The notes under the pieces: generated by a model
What the model saw: the letters and a program-made list of their open reading frames with translations, nothing else
Told to the model about the DNA's origin: nothing
Database searches by the model: none
Program-made: the position numbers and the translations under genes
Source: Gaiellasilicea sp963794385
GTDB lineage: Bacteria > Actinomycetota > Thermoleophilia > Gaiellales > Gaiellaceae
Direction: 5' to 3'
Assembly: GCA_963794385.1 (NCBI GenBank)
Contig: CAWCDT010000007.1
Span: forward strand, 1-64,000
Length of the DNA: 64,000 bases
Part shown: piece after piece, positions 1 to 7,473 of the stretch
How the letters are laid out: each line of letters begins with the position of its first letter
How positions within the stretch are numbered: position 1 is the stretch's first letter

Positions 1-38
1 ACGCGCTGAAGAAGACGAAGACCTCTGCCGCCGTCTAG
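1..38 (+). CDS. C-terminal tail of an upstream gene (partial)
   Basis: One reading frame enters from the left edge and ends at a TAG at 36-38, giving ALKKTKTSAAV. A lysine-rich tail ending just before the next gene is typical of a real C-terminus, but eleven residues cannot identify the protein. The other two frames are less convincing. Confidence 0.35.
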   Translation, partial: ALKKTKTSAAV

Positions 39-60
39 TTCGGCGCTAGGCTCGGGCGCG

Positions 61-861
61 ATGGGATCCGTCGCGCTCGAGCCCGCGTCGCGGTGGAGCT
101 ACGCCGAGCTGGCGGAGATCTTCAACGCCGCCTACGAGGGCTACTTCACGCCGTTCGCGCTCGACGAGGCGGCCTTCCGCTTCATGTCGACGACGTGGGA
201 CGACCACCTGGACGCGTCGCGCGTCGCACTCGTCGACGGCGAGCCGGCCGGCATCTGCAAGCTCGCGGTCCGGGGTGACCGCGGCTGGATCGCCGGCATC
301 GGGGTCACCACTCCGCACCGCGGCACGGGCGTCGGCAAAGCGCTCACGCGCGGCGTCCTCGAGGAGGCGGCGCGGCTCGGCCTGCGGGAGGTCTGGCTGG
401 AGGTGCTCGTCCAGAACGAGCCGGCGATCCGGCTCTACGAGAAGCTCGGCTTCCGGACGGTGCGCGACCTCGAGGGATGGACTCTGGGGGAGCTTGTGTT
501 TCAGAAACACAAGGCGTCCGCGGTCCCGGCCGCTCGCGCCCAGGCGCGCATCCGCGCGGAGCGCACGTGGCGCGAGCCGTGGCAGCGCGCGGACGAGACG
601 GTCGCGAACCTGGAGGACGTCGAGGCGCTCGAGAGCAAGGGTGGCGCCGCGCTTTTCCGCCGCACCGGTGAGCGGGTCTCGCTGCTGCAGGGTGTCGCGG
701 AAAGCGACGACGACGCGCGCGACCTGCTTCTCGCGCTCCCCGACCAAGCGACCTCACTCCACTGGATGAACGGGCCGAGCGGCGATCCGTTCAACGCCGC
801 GATCGCCTCGCTGGGCGGAACGCAGGCGTGGCGCCAGCACGAGATGCTGTTCGAGCTCTGA
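61..861 (+). CDS. GNAT-family N-acetyltransferase
   Basis: Transfers an acetyl group from acetyl-CoA to an amine substrate that cannot be named from sequence. 266 residues. The GNAT core lies at about 50-150: strand IAGIGVTTPHRGTGVGKAL is the beta4/motif A pyrophosphate loop (R-G-T-G-V-G), followed by EVWLEVLVQNEPAIRLYEKLGF, the motif B pattern (N-x-x-A-x-x-x-Y-x-x-x-G-F). The remaining ~110 C-terminal residues have the size of a second, degenerate GNAT half, which I infer only from length. The ATG at 61 follows the previous stop by 22 bases. Convergent with the cyclase gene, with a strong hairpin between. Confidence 0.88.
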   Translation: MGSVALEPASRWSYAELAEIFNAAYEGYFTPFALDEAAFRFMSTTWDDHLDASRVALVDGEPAGICKLAVRGDRGWIAGIGVTTPHRGTGVGKALTRGVLEEAARLGLREVWLEVLVQNEPAIRLYEKLGFRTVRDLEGWTLGELVFQKHKASAVPAARAQARIRAERTWREPWQRADETVANLEDVEALESKGGAALFRRTGERVSLLQGVAESDDDARDLLLALPDQATSLHWMNGPSGDPFNAAIASLGGTQAWRQHEMLFEL

Positions 862-866
862 AACGT

Positions 867-897
867 CGTCGGGCGCCGGCCGCGCCGGCGCCCGACG
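867..897. terminator. Bidirectional hairpin terminator
   Basis: Perfect 14-bp stem (cgtcgggcgccggc with its reverse complement) around a 3-base loop, located between two convergent genes six bases after the stop of the first. No long T-run, which is usual for terminators in GC-rich actinobacteria. Confidence 0.75.
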
Positions 898-904
898 AGC
901 GTTC

Positions 905-1753
905 TCACCAGCTGGCGAAGATTCGGGCGGGGCCGCCCGAGCCCTGCTCCCAGGGGATCAGGCCGACGGTGACAGTGGCGCCGCGCGGCGGCACGCGGTC
1001 GAGGTTGGCGAGGTTCTCGATGCCGTAACGGTCGGCGCCGAGCAGCGTGACGTGTGCGTCGAACGTCTGCGAACGGCCCGGGTCGAGGCTGAGCGTGTCG
1101 ACGCCGATGCCGGCGATGTCCCGCTCCTCCAGCAGCCACTCGACAGCCGCCTTGGAGAAGCCCGGGAAGTGCTGCAGTCCATCCGCGCCGACGTTCCGAT
1201 AAGCCGCGACACTGGTGGAGCGCGCAGCCCAGCCGGAGTTCATCGCGACGACAGCGCCGCGCCGGATGCGGCCGCGGCGCCGCTCGAACGTACGCAGATC
1301 GTCGCGCGTCACCTCCGTGTCCGGGTTGGCCGCCGCGCGGTCGGAAATGTCGATCACGACGAGCGGGCGGATGAGCTCGTCGAGCGACATCTGGGGGGAG
1401 AACCGCCCGCCCGTGACGAAGTGGGCCGGCACGTCCAGATGGGTGCAGTTGTGCTCCCACAGGGTCCAGATCTGGCCGTAGAACCCGTTCGCGGGGATCG
1501 TTACGGCCGTCTGGCGGTCGAGGGCGCTCGGAGCGCCGAGGAAGCCCGGGAAGCCTTCCCGGAACTCATGGGTCAGATCCTGTAGGCGGTCCGTCCGCCG
1601 GTCGTCGTCGTCGTCGGCGAGCGCGTGGCCGGGGAATGCGGCGGCGACCGCCGCACCCGCGGCCCCGAGCAGCGCTGTCCTGCGGTCGAGCTTCGGCAGG
1701 CCTTCCTCTTCGACCCGCGCGCGAACCGTCTCGATGGTGCCTGGCAAGCACAT
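905..1753 (-). CDS. Tat-exported cyclase-family (kynurenine formamidase-like) hydrolase
   Basis: 282 residues. An N-terminal twin-arginine-like leader (DRRTALLGAAGAAVAAA, cleavage near ALA-DDDD, about residue 46) predicts export after folding. The mature part has the cyclase-family signature NCTHLDVPAHF, matching the H-x-G-T-H-x-D-x-P-x-H metal site except that the first H-x-G is replaced here by E-H-N. Family members are metal-dependent amide or ester hydrolases such as kynurenine formamidase and isatin hydrolase; the substrate here is unknown. It follows the alcohol dehydrogenase gene by 57 bases on the same strand and may be co-transcribed. Confidence 0.8.
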   Translation of the reverse strand: MCLPGTIETVRARVEEEGLPKLDRRTALLGAAGAAVAAAFPGHALADDDDDRRTDRLQDLTHEFREGFPGFLGAPSALDRQTAVTIPANGFYGQIWTLWEHNCTHLDVPAHFVTGGRFSPQMSLDELIRPLVVIDISDRAAANPDTEVTRDDLRTFERRRGRIRRGAVVAMNSGWAARSTSVAAYRNVGADGLQHFPGFSKAAVEWLLEERDIAGIGVDTLSLDPGRSQTFDAHVTLLGADRYGIENLANLDRVPPRGATVTVGLIPWEQGSGGPARIFASW

Positions 1754-1810
1754 CGCTCCTCCTCTCGCGAGACGTTGCGGCGATGCTAGATAACGACGCC
1801 GCGTGCCGCG

Positions 1811-2917
1811 TCAGGAGAAGGCGATGACGCTGCGGATGCCGTCCTGGGCTTCCATCAGCTCGAAGCCGCGGTTGACCTCGTCGAGCGTGAGCCGGTGAGA
1901 GAGGAACGGATCGACGTCGAGCTCCCCGGCGAGCCAGCGCTCGACGAGCTGCGGCACCTCGTCGCGGCCCTTGATCCCGCCGAACGAGGAGCCGGCGATC
2001 CGCCGTCCGGTGATCAGGAAGCGCGGGACGACGTCGAGCGTCTCCCCCTTGCCGGCGACCCCCGCGACGGTGCAGAGGCCCCAGCCCATCCGCGCCGCCT
2101 CGACCGCCTGGCGCATGACCGCGACGTTCCCCGTCGCCTCGAAGGTGTAGTCGGCGCCGAAGCCGCCGGTCGCCTCGACGATCCGCTCGACGGCGTCGGG
2201 CCCGCCGAGCATCGTCTCTGTCGCGCCCTGGCCCTTCGCGAGCTCGAGCCGCTCCTCCGAGAGGTCGACGCAGATGATCCGCTCGGCCCCCTGGAGCCGG
2301 CAGCCGGCCACCGCCCCGAGGCCGACCATCCCGGCGCCGAAGACGGCGCAGGTCGAGCCGGGCTCGACCGCGGCGGTCTTCATGGCCGCCCCGAGGCCGG
2401 TCGAGAGCCCGCAGGCGAACAGCGCAGCGCCTTCGAGCGGCGCCTCCGGGCTGACGCGCGCGAGCGCGATCTCGGGCATGACGGTGTACTCCGCGAACGT
2501 CGAGGTGCCCATGAAGTGGCGAATCGGCTCGCCGTCGCGCGAAAGCCGCGTCGTCCCGTCGGGCAGGTGGCCCTTGCCCTGCTCCTCCCGGATCGCGAGA
2601 CAGAGGTTCGTCCGCGTCGAGCGGCAGTGGACGCACTCCCGGCACTGCGGCGAGAAGAGCGTGACGACGTGGTCTCCCTCGGCCAGCGACGTGACGCCTT
2701 CGCCGACGCGCTCGACGACGCCGGCACCCTCGTGGCCGAGCACGGTCGGCGCATAGCCGGACGGGTCGGCGCCGGAGGCGGTGAAGAGATCGGTGTGGCA
2801 GACGCCGCAGGCCACGAGCCGCACCAGCACTTCCCCCGCCTCGGGCTCGGCGAGGTCCAGCTCCTGGACCTCGAGCGGGGCTCCGAACTCCTCCAGGACG
2901 GCGGCGCGGATCTTCAT
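1811..2917 (-). CDS. Zinc-dependent alcohol dehydrogenase (class III-like MDR)
   Basis: Oxidises an alcohol, or a thiol adduct of formaldehyde, using NAD(P). 368 residues, normal for the medium-chain family. Catalytic zinc site: CGVCHTD near residue 37 and GHEGAG near 61. Structural zinc site: PQCRECVHCRSTRTNLC with four cysteines near 90-106. Rossmann motif GAGMVGLGA near 194. The four-cysteine lobe and the class III-like layout resemble NDMA-dependent or mycothiol-linked actinobacterial alcohol dehydrogenases, but cofactor and substrate cannot be fixed from sequence. First gene of a probable two-gene unit with the exported cyclase-family hydrolase. Confidence 0.9.
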   Translation of the reverse strand: MKIRAAVLEEFGAPLEVQELDLAEPEAGEVLVRLVACGVCHTDLFTASGADPSGYAPTVLGHEGAGVVERVGEGVTSLAEGDHVVTLFSPQCRECVHCRSTRTNLCLAIREEQGKGHLPDGTTRLSRDGEPIRHFMGTSTFAEYTVMPEIALARVSPEAPLEGAALFACGLSTGLGAAMKTAAVEPGSTCAVFGAGMVGLGAVAGCRLQGAERIICVDLSEERLELAKGQGATETMLGGPDAVERIVEATGGFGADYTFEATGNVAVMRQAVEAARMGWGLCTVAGVAGKGETLDVVPRFLITGRRIAGSSFGGIKGRDEVPQLVERWLAGELDVDPFLSHRLTLDEVNRGFELMEAQDGIRSVIAFS

Positions 2918-2967
2918 CGGACGACTCTAACTAGACTCGCCTGGTGAGCTTGCTCATGCCTCCGGGG

Positions 2968-3085
2968 CGTCGCTCGCGCCGCGTAGGCCGGTGGGACAGT
3001 ACGGAGGTACGGCCCGCCGGTTGGAGCGGCGCGAGCGGCGTCAGCCTTTCGCGGAGCCCGGCTCTGCCGGGCGGGAGCGAAAGGC
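2968..3085 (+). ncRNA. Structured leader element, copy A (two hairpins)
   Basis: Outer stem 2968-2982 with 3026-3040 (15 bp) encloses an inner hairpin: an 8-bp stem, then an internal loop ACA opposite GG, then GTAC/GTAC closed by a 4-base loop. After TCAG a second hairpin (3044-3085) pairs gcctttcgc with gcgaaaggc and ends in the apical gcccggc-TCT-gccgggc. A second copy at 4890-5005 has the same layout with compensating base changes. The G-T pairs are wobbles only in the + strand RNA. It ends 10 bases before the start codon of the glycosyltransferase-PHP gene. No Rfam family is recognised. Confidence 0.6.
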
Positions 3086-3095
3086 GGCCGGTGGC

Positions 3096-4823
3096 ATGAG
3101 GATCTGCCTCGTCACCCCCTTTTCGTGGTCGCAGCCACACGACGTGAACGAGCACGTCGGAGGGATCGCAAACGAGCTGCGCCAGCTCGGGCACGCGGTC
3201 ACCGTGCTCGCGCCGTCGAGCCGCACCGCCGACCTCGTCGCGGGGCAACGGGCGCTCGCCCGCGGCGACGACGCGGAGGTGATCGCGATCGGGGCGGCTC
3301 TCCAGGTCTCGCGCCGCTCGAGCCTCGGTGTCCCGGTCGGCGTTCGTGCGAATCTCCACCTCGCGCTCCGCCAGGGCCGGTTCGACGTCGTGCACGGGTT
3401 CGAGCCGGGCTTGCCGAGCATCTCCTACCTCGCGCTCCGCGACTCGCAGGCACTCGGCGTCGCGACGTTCTTCTCGCCCGAGCGGCTTGGCTATCCGCCG
3501 CGGCGGGCGCTGCGGGAGAAGCTGCTGGCCCGCATCGACGCGCTGCTCGCGACCTCTCCTGCGATGGCCGACGCAGCCGCCGTGCGCTTTCCCGGTGACT
3601 ACCGGGTCGTCTCGCCGGGAGTCGACACCGAGCTCTGTGCGCCCGCCGCGAAGCGTCGGCTGGTCGTGATCGAGCTCCACTCCGGGTCGCTCCCCGTCGC
3701 CCGCGCCGCGCTCCGCTCGCTGCGGGAGCTGCCCGACTGGGAGGCGGTGCTGCTGCGGACGAAGCCGCTCTCCACGCGTCCCGGGATTCCGCACGCGCTG
3801 CGCGACCGCGTGCACGTTCGCTCCGGCCGCACGCCTTCGGCGCGCGCCACTGTGCTCGCCGAGGCCGCGATCGTCGCCCCTGCCCCGACGGGCTCCGCGC
3901 GGCTCCGCCTCGAGGCCGCCGCCGCTGGAGCAGCGCTTGCCGACCCTCCGGGCGTCCTCGAGCAGCCCGAGCTCGCCGCCGCCGCCATCGCGCGGCTCGC
4001 CGAGGACAAGCCGCTGCGCGACCGCCGCGGCGTGGAGGGACGAGCTGCCGCGGAGGGCCAGAGCTTCGCCGTCGTGGCGGGCGAGCTCAGCGAGCTCTAC
4101 CGGACCCTCGGCGGCCGCAGGCGCGTGCGGCGCCAGGAAGCCGAGCCGCTCGCGGATCGGCCCTGGATCCTCGCCGACCTGCACATGCACACGTCGTGGT
4201 CGCACGACTGCTCGATCGAGGTCGACGAGCTGCTCGAGCATGCCGAGGCGGAGGGGCTCGGTGCGATCGCGGTCACGGACCACAACGTCTTCGGGGGAGC
4301 GCTCGAGGCGGTCGAGAAGGCGCAGAGTCGCGAGCTGATCGTGATCGCGGGCGAGGAGGTGAAGACAGACGACCAGGGCGAGGTGATTGGTCTCTTCCTG
4401 CACGAGGAGATCCCGCGCGGGATGACCTTCGCCGACACCGTCGCCGCGATCCGCGAGCAGGGCGGCGTGGTTTATCTCCCCCACCCTTTCGACCGCATGC
4501 ACGCGATCCCGTTCCCGGCGACGCTGCACCGCCATCTGCACGAGATCGACGTGCTGGAGGTGTACAACGCACGCCTTCTCTTCGACGGCTACAACGACGA
4601 GGCGGTCCGCTTCGCTCGCAAGTACGGGCTCCCGGCCGGCGCCGGCTCCGACGCGCACGTGCTCCAGGGTGTCGGCACCGGCGCGCTGCGGCTGCGGGCC
4701 TTCGACGGGCCGGAGGAGTTCCTGCTCTCGCTGCGGACGGCGGAGGTGCTGCGCCGGCCGAAGTCGCTTGCCTACCTGCAGAGCCTCAAGTGGGTGGCCC
4801 AGGTCAAGGAAAAGGTGCGCTAG
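3096..4823 (+). CDS. Glycosyltransferase-like domain fused to a PHP metal-dependent phosphoesterase
   Basis: 575 residues, two domains. Residues 1-340 resemble a GT-B glycosyltransferase: the start MRICLVTPFSWSQPHDVNEHVGG is the usual opening of GT4 proteins, followed by VVHGFEP and YRVVSPGVDTE. The GT4 catalytic E-x7-E region is degraded. Residues 355-575 form a PHP domain with HMHTSWSHD, VTDHN, GEEV, YLPHP and GSDAH, which supply the usual metal ligands. The PHP half should hydrolyse a phosphoester; a link to a nucleotide-sugar or lipid-linked sugar is only inferred from the fusion. The ATG at 3096 is chosen because the domain begins exactly there; in-frame codons upstream fall inside the structured element. 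Confidence 0.8.
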   Translation: MRICLVTPFSWSQPHDVNEHVGGIANELRQLGHAVTVLAPSSRTADLVAGQRALARGDDAEVIAIGAALQVSRRSSLGVPVGVRANLHLALRQGRFDVVHGFEPGLPSISYLALRDSQALGVATFFSPERLGYPPRRALREKLLARIDALLATSPAMADAAAVRFPGDYRVVSPGVDTELCAPAAKRRLVVIELHSGSLPVARAALRSLRELPDWEAVLLRTKPLSTRPGIPHALRDRVHVRSGRTPSARATVLAEAAIVAPAPTGSARLRLEAAAAGAALADPPGVLEQPELAAAAIARLAEDKPLRDRRGVEGRAAAEGQSFAVVAGELSELYRTLGGRRRVRRQEAEPLADRPWILADLHMHTSWSHDCSIEVDELLEHAEAEGLGAIAVTDHNVFGGALEAVEKAQSRELIVIAGEEVKTDDQGEVIGLFLHEEIPRGMTFADTVAAIREQGGVVYLPHPFDRMHAIPFPATLHRHLHEIDVLEVYNARLLFDGYNDEAVRFARKYGLPAGAGSDAHVLQGVGTGALRLRAFDGPEEFLLSLRTAEVLRRPKSLAYLQSLKWVAQVKEKVR

Positions 4824-4889
4824 GAGAGAACCGAGACAGGACCCGTGAGCCACGCCCTGTCAACCACGAACGCTCGCGCGTTCCTCGGA

Positions 4890-5005
4890 CGTCGCTCGCA
4901 GTGCCCGGCCGGAGGGGACAGTACGCGTAGTACGGCCCCGGAGAGCCGGGTGCTGCGAGCGGCGTCAGGCGCAGGCGGAGCCCGGCTCTGCCGGGCGGGA
5001 GCCTG
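4890..5005 (+). ncRNA. Structured leader element, copy B
   Basis: Same architecture as the element at 2968-3085. Outer stem cgtcgctcgcag (4890-4901) pairs with ctgcgagcggcg (4953-4964), continued by cccggc/gccggg. The inner hairpin keeps the ACA/GG internal loop and the GTAC-loop-GTAC tip; after TCAG, the second hairpin keeps an identical ~26-base core (ggagcccggc-TCT-gccgggcgggag) on a changed but still complementary base (caggc/gcctg). It lies 18 bases upstream of the glycosylase start. Confidence 0.6.
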
Positions 5006-5023
5006 GGCCGGCGAGGGGCGCGC

Positions 5024-5611
5024 GTGAGTGCCGCCCCTACCGACGAGATCTATGAGCGCTATCTGAAGAAGGCGATCGCCGAGATCAACGATCTCGGCGA
5101 CGAGATCGGCCGCGCGGGGGACGAGACGTACGTGCCGGTGCTCGGCTCCGGCCATCCGCTCGCGGACGTCTTCCTGCTCAAGTACGAGCCGAAGCCGTCG
5201 GAGACGCAGGAAGGGGTGGCCTTCTTCGGCAGGTCGGGCCAGGCGCTCCTGAAGTCGCTCCAGCGCCTGCACGTCGACCCGATGGCGGTGTACGGGACGA
5301 ACTGCCTCAAGTTCGCCGGCCAGGATCCGGAGGAAGGGAAGCCGTGGCTCACACGCGAGCTGCACATCGTCCAGCCGAAGCTGCTCGTGCTCATGGGCGA
5401 GCGGACGGTCGAGTTCCTGAACGCGCTCTCGTTTCCGCTCTCCGATCCCATCGACCCGGTCGGCGAGGGCCTGCAGCGCTTCACGGGGACGGTGCAGGCG
5501 CTCGTCGTCCCCGACATCGACACGGCCCTCGACGAAGCGCCGGCCAAGACCGCCTTCTGGAACGCCTTCAAGGCGGTCGGCTCGTGGTACGCGGAGCTCC
5601 CGCCCTACTAG
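5024..5611 (+). CDS. Uracil-DNA glycosylase superfamily protein
   Basis: Predicted to excise uracil or a related damaged base from DNA. 195 residues. The region LADVFLLKYEPKPSETQEGVAFFGRSGQALLKSL matches the family-4/5 layout in which a G-E-x-P-G loop is followed by a F-x-G-x-x-G-x-L-L signature; VYGTNCLKF and KLLVLMGERTVEF match later family blocks. Only one cysteine is present, so the four-cysteine iron-sulfur site of classical family 4 enzymes is missing. The GTG at 5024 (VSAAPTDE) is the first start after structured element B. The last 28 bases overlap the next gene. Confidence 0.75.
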   Translation: MSAAPTDEIYERYLKKAIAEINDLGDEIGRAGDETYVPVLGSGHPLADVFLLKYEPKPSETQEGVAFFGRSGQALLKSLQRLHVDPMAVYGTNCLKFAGQDPEEGKPWLTRELHIVQPKLLVLMGERTVEFLNALSFPLSDPIDPVGEGLQRFTGTVQALVVPDIDTALDEAPAKTAFWNAFKAVGSWYAELPPY

Positions 5612-6324
5612 GTCTCGGCGTTCCGCGGGGCCTCGCGCTCGTCGGCCTGACCGCGGCCCTAGCCGTCTACACCGCCGGCGCCGGCCACCTCTGGGACGCC
5701 GGGCTCTGGCCGGACGTGCTCTTTCTCGCCCTCATCATCTTCCCAGGCACGCTCGCGCTCGTCTGGGTCCTGCTCCCCCTCGCGTTCCACCGCGGCCTCC
5801 TGCTCGTCGCGCTTGCGCTCGGCGTCCTCGCCGTGCTGCTCCGCATCGCCGAGCTCGACGTGCTCTTCAATCTGGCGAAGCTCTTCGCGTTGATCCTGCT
5901 CGGCTTCTGGTTTCTCTCCTACTTCGAGACGGTCGCCTGGGCCGTGCTCATCGCGGTCATCATCCCGTGGGTCGACGCGATCTCGGTCTGGCGCGGGCCG
6001 ACCGAGTACGTCGTCGAGGAGCGCCCGAGCCTGTTCGAGGACGTCTCGATCGCCTTCCGCGTTCCGGGCGAGGACGGCACGGCCAACCTCGGCCCGCCGG
6101 ACATCCTCTTCTTCTCGCTGTTCCTCGCCGCCGCACAGCGCTTCGGTCTTCGAGTCGGCTGGACCTGGCTGGCGATGACGGCCCTGCTCGGAGCGACGCT
6201 GGTGCTCACGGCGACGACGGACGTCGCCGGCCTCCCCGCCCTCCCCGCAATCTGCGTCGGCTTTCTGCTCCCGAATCTCGACCTGCTCTGGCGTGAGTTG
6301 CGCCCTACCAGGGAAGCGACCTAG
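5584..6324 (+). CDS. Presenilin/SPP-like intramembrane aspartyl protease homologue
   Basis: 246 residues with about seven hydrophobic segments. Three spaced motifs match GxGD-type intramembrane proteases: W-V-D (D131) in one helix, G-P-P-D-I-L-F-F (D173) in the next, and L-P-A-L-P (217-221) near the end, equivalent to the YD, GxGD and PAL motifs of presenilin, signal peptide peptidase and archaeal homologues. GPPD in place of GxGD and W in place of Y make it divergent. The GTG at 5584 is the only plausible start; it overlaps the glycosylase gene by 28 bases, implying translational coupling. If active it would cut membrane-embedded peptides. Otherwise it is an unassigned multi-pass protein. 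Confidence 0.6.
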   Translation: MVRGAPALLGLGVPRGLALVGLTAALAVYTAGAGHLWDAGLWPDVLFLALIIFPGTLALVWVLLPLAFHRGLLLVALALGVLAVLLRIAELDVLFNLAKLFALILLGFWFLSYFETVAWAVLIAVIIPWVDAISVWRGPTEYVVEERPSLFEDVSIAFRVPGEDGTANLGPPDILFFSLFLAAAQRFGLRVGWTWLAMTALLGATLVLTATTDVAGLPALPAICVGFLLPNLDLLWRELRPTREAT

Positions 6325-6325
6325 A

Positions 6326-6490
6326 AGATGGCTGATCGGCAGTTACCGCACTCGCGGATGACGACCCAGACACGGCGCCGGGAACCACCCTCGGCCTTGC
6401 CAAGGCAACCAGCCTTGGCTGCGTCCGAGTGCGGCCCCCGGCTTGGTCTGGATCGCCCCCGCAAGCACGCCAACCACCGATCAACCATCT
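6326..6490 (-). ncRNA. 165-bp imperfect palindrome; candidate rod-like RNA
   Basis: The two arms (6326-6382 and 6434-6490) are inverted copies. In the aligned part of the closing stem every transition difference between the arms becomes a G-U wobble if the minus strand is transcribed, and a C-A mismatch if the plus strand is. The minus RNA folds into one rod: a ~33-bp closing stem with one G-G mismatch, an inner ccagac stem, a GCCGGG stem, an ACUCGG stem and an 8-bp apical stem with a UGGUU loop centred exactly on the palindrome midpoint (6409). It fills the gap between two + strand genes. Rod length is similar to 6S RNA but no sequence identity is claimed. An inverted-repeat mobile element is the alternative. 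Confidence 0.5.
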
Positions 6491-6491
6491 A

Positions 6492-7415
6492 ATGGACGAT
6501 CTCGACGCAGCGGTCGGCCGGGCGCTGACCGAAGCCCGGCTCGAGCTGTCGCTCGAGTTCCACGAGGAGGCCGACGGCCGCAAAGCAGGGGCGCTGCGGA
6601 TCAAGGATGCGGCCGGACGAACGGTTGCGCATGTCGAGCTCGAGAGCCCCGAGGCGATGAACGTGGCGCTTGCTCGGCTCGTCCAGCTCGGGTTCCGCAG
6701 CGAGACTGAGCCGCGCGTCGCGCCGGCGACGCCGCCGACCACCCGAGTCGTCCCCGCCGTGGAGACGCCGGTGCTCGTCGCGGGCGTCGACGGCTACCGC
6801 AAGGGCTGGGTCGCGGTCTCGCTCGATCCGAGCGGGGACGTTCAGGTCACGACGCATTCGAGCTTCGCCGAGGTGCTCTCGCTGCAGGCGCGCGTGATCG
6901 CGGTCGACATCCCGATCGACCCTCCCGGGCTCGGCGCGCGCTCGGCCGACGCAGGCGCGCGGGCCTTCGTGGGGGCGCGCGCGAGCAGCGTCTTCCCGAC
7001 ACCGCCGCGGGCCGCGCTCGACGCACGGACGTTCTCGGAGGCGAACGAGATCGCACGGACGATCACCGGCAAGGGGATCTCGCAGCAGGCCTTCGCGCTC
7101 GGAAAGAAGATCCTCGAAGTGCACGCGCTGGCGGACGTGGACGAGCGCGTGATCGAGATGCACCCGGAGGTCTCCTTCTGCCAGCTCGCCGGCGGGGCGC
7201 TGCCGGAGTCAAAGCACACGGCGGACGGGCTCGGCCGGCGTCGCGCCTTGCTCGAAGCGGCGGGGATCAGGCTGCCCGGCGCGGTGCCGGGCGTACCGGA
7301 GGTCGATCTCCTCGACGCCGCCGTGGGGGCATGGACCGCGGCTCGGTACGTGCGCGGCGAGGCGTCCCCGTTCCCGCCGGAGCACGGCGACCGCCTGGGC
7401 GCGATCTGGCGTTAG
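6492..7415 (+). CDS. DUF429 domain protein with extra N-terminal domain
   Basis: 307 residues. Residues from about 95 form the DUF429 domain (RNase H-like fold, function unknown): VAGVDGYRKGWVAV, VDIPIDPPG, VFPTPPRAALDA and IEMHPEVSFCQL are its conserved blocks, with acidic residues D and E in RNase H-like positions. The first ~75 residues form a separate small acidic domain I do not recognise. The ATG at 6492 has no visible Shine-Dalgarno sequence, because the bases before it belong to the 165-bp palindrome; leaderless or structure-dependent initiation is possible. Confidence 0.78.
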   Translation: MDDLDAAVGRALTEARLELSLEFHEEADGRKAGALRIKDAAGRTVAHVELESPEAMNVALARLVQLGFRSETEPRVAPATPPTTRVVPAVETPVLVAGVDGYRKGWVAVSLDPSGDVQVTTHSSFAEVLSLQARVIAVDIPIDPPGLGARSADAGARAFVGARASSVFPTPPRAALDARTFSEANEIARTITGKGISQQAFALGKKILEVHALADVDERVIEMHPEVSFCQLAGGALPESKHTADGLGRRRALLEAAGIRLPGAVPGVPEVDLLDAAVGAWTAARYVRGEASPFPPEHGDRLGAIWR

Positions 7416-7473
7416 CGCAGCCGTTTTCCGTCCTGCGAACTGACTATGGGATCGCGAGTCGTACTAGCCGGCG

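Noticed and set aside
501..1460. Long minus-strand open frame across the GNAT/cyclase junction
   Set aside because: Arg/Pro/Ala-rich low-complexity translation that shadows two real genes and crosses their terminator; a GC-codon artefact.
2931..4853. 640-residue minus-strand open frame
   Set aside because: Exactly antisense to the glycosyltransferase-PHP gene, repetitive basic/acidic composition and no domain; produced by high GC at third positions.
6346..6434. Plus-strand stem ccgcactcg/cgagtgcgg with two AACCA-loop hairpins as a known riboswitch (ZTP, SAM or c-di-GMP)
   Set aside because: Core motifs of those riboswitches are absent, and the longer palindrome explains the pairing better on the minus strand.
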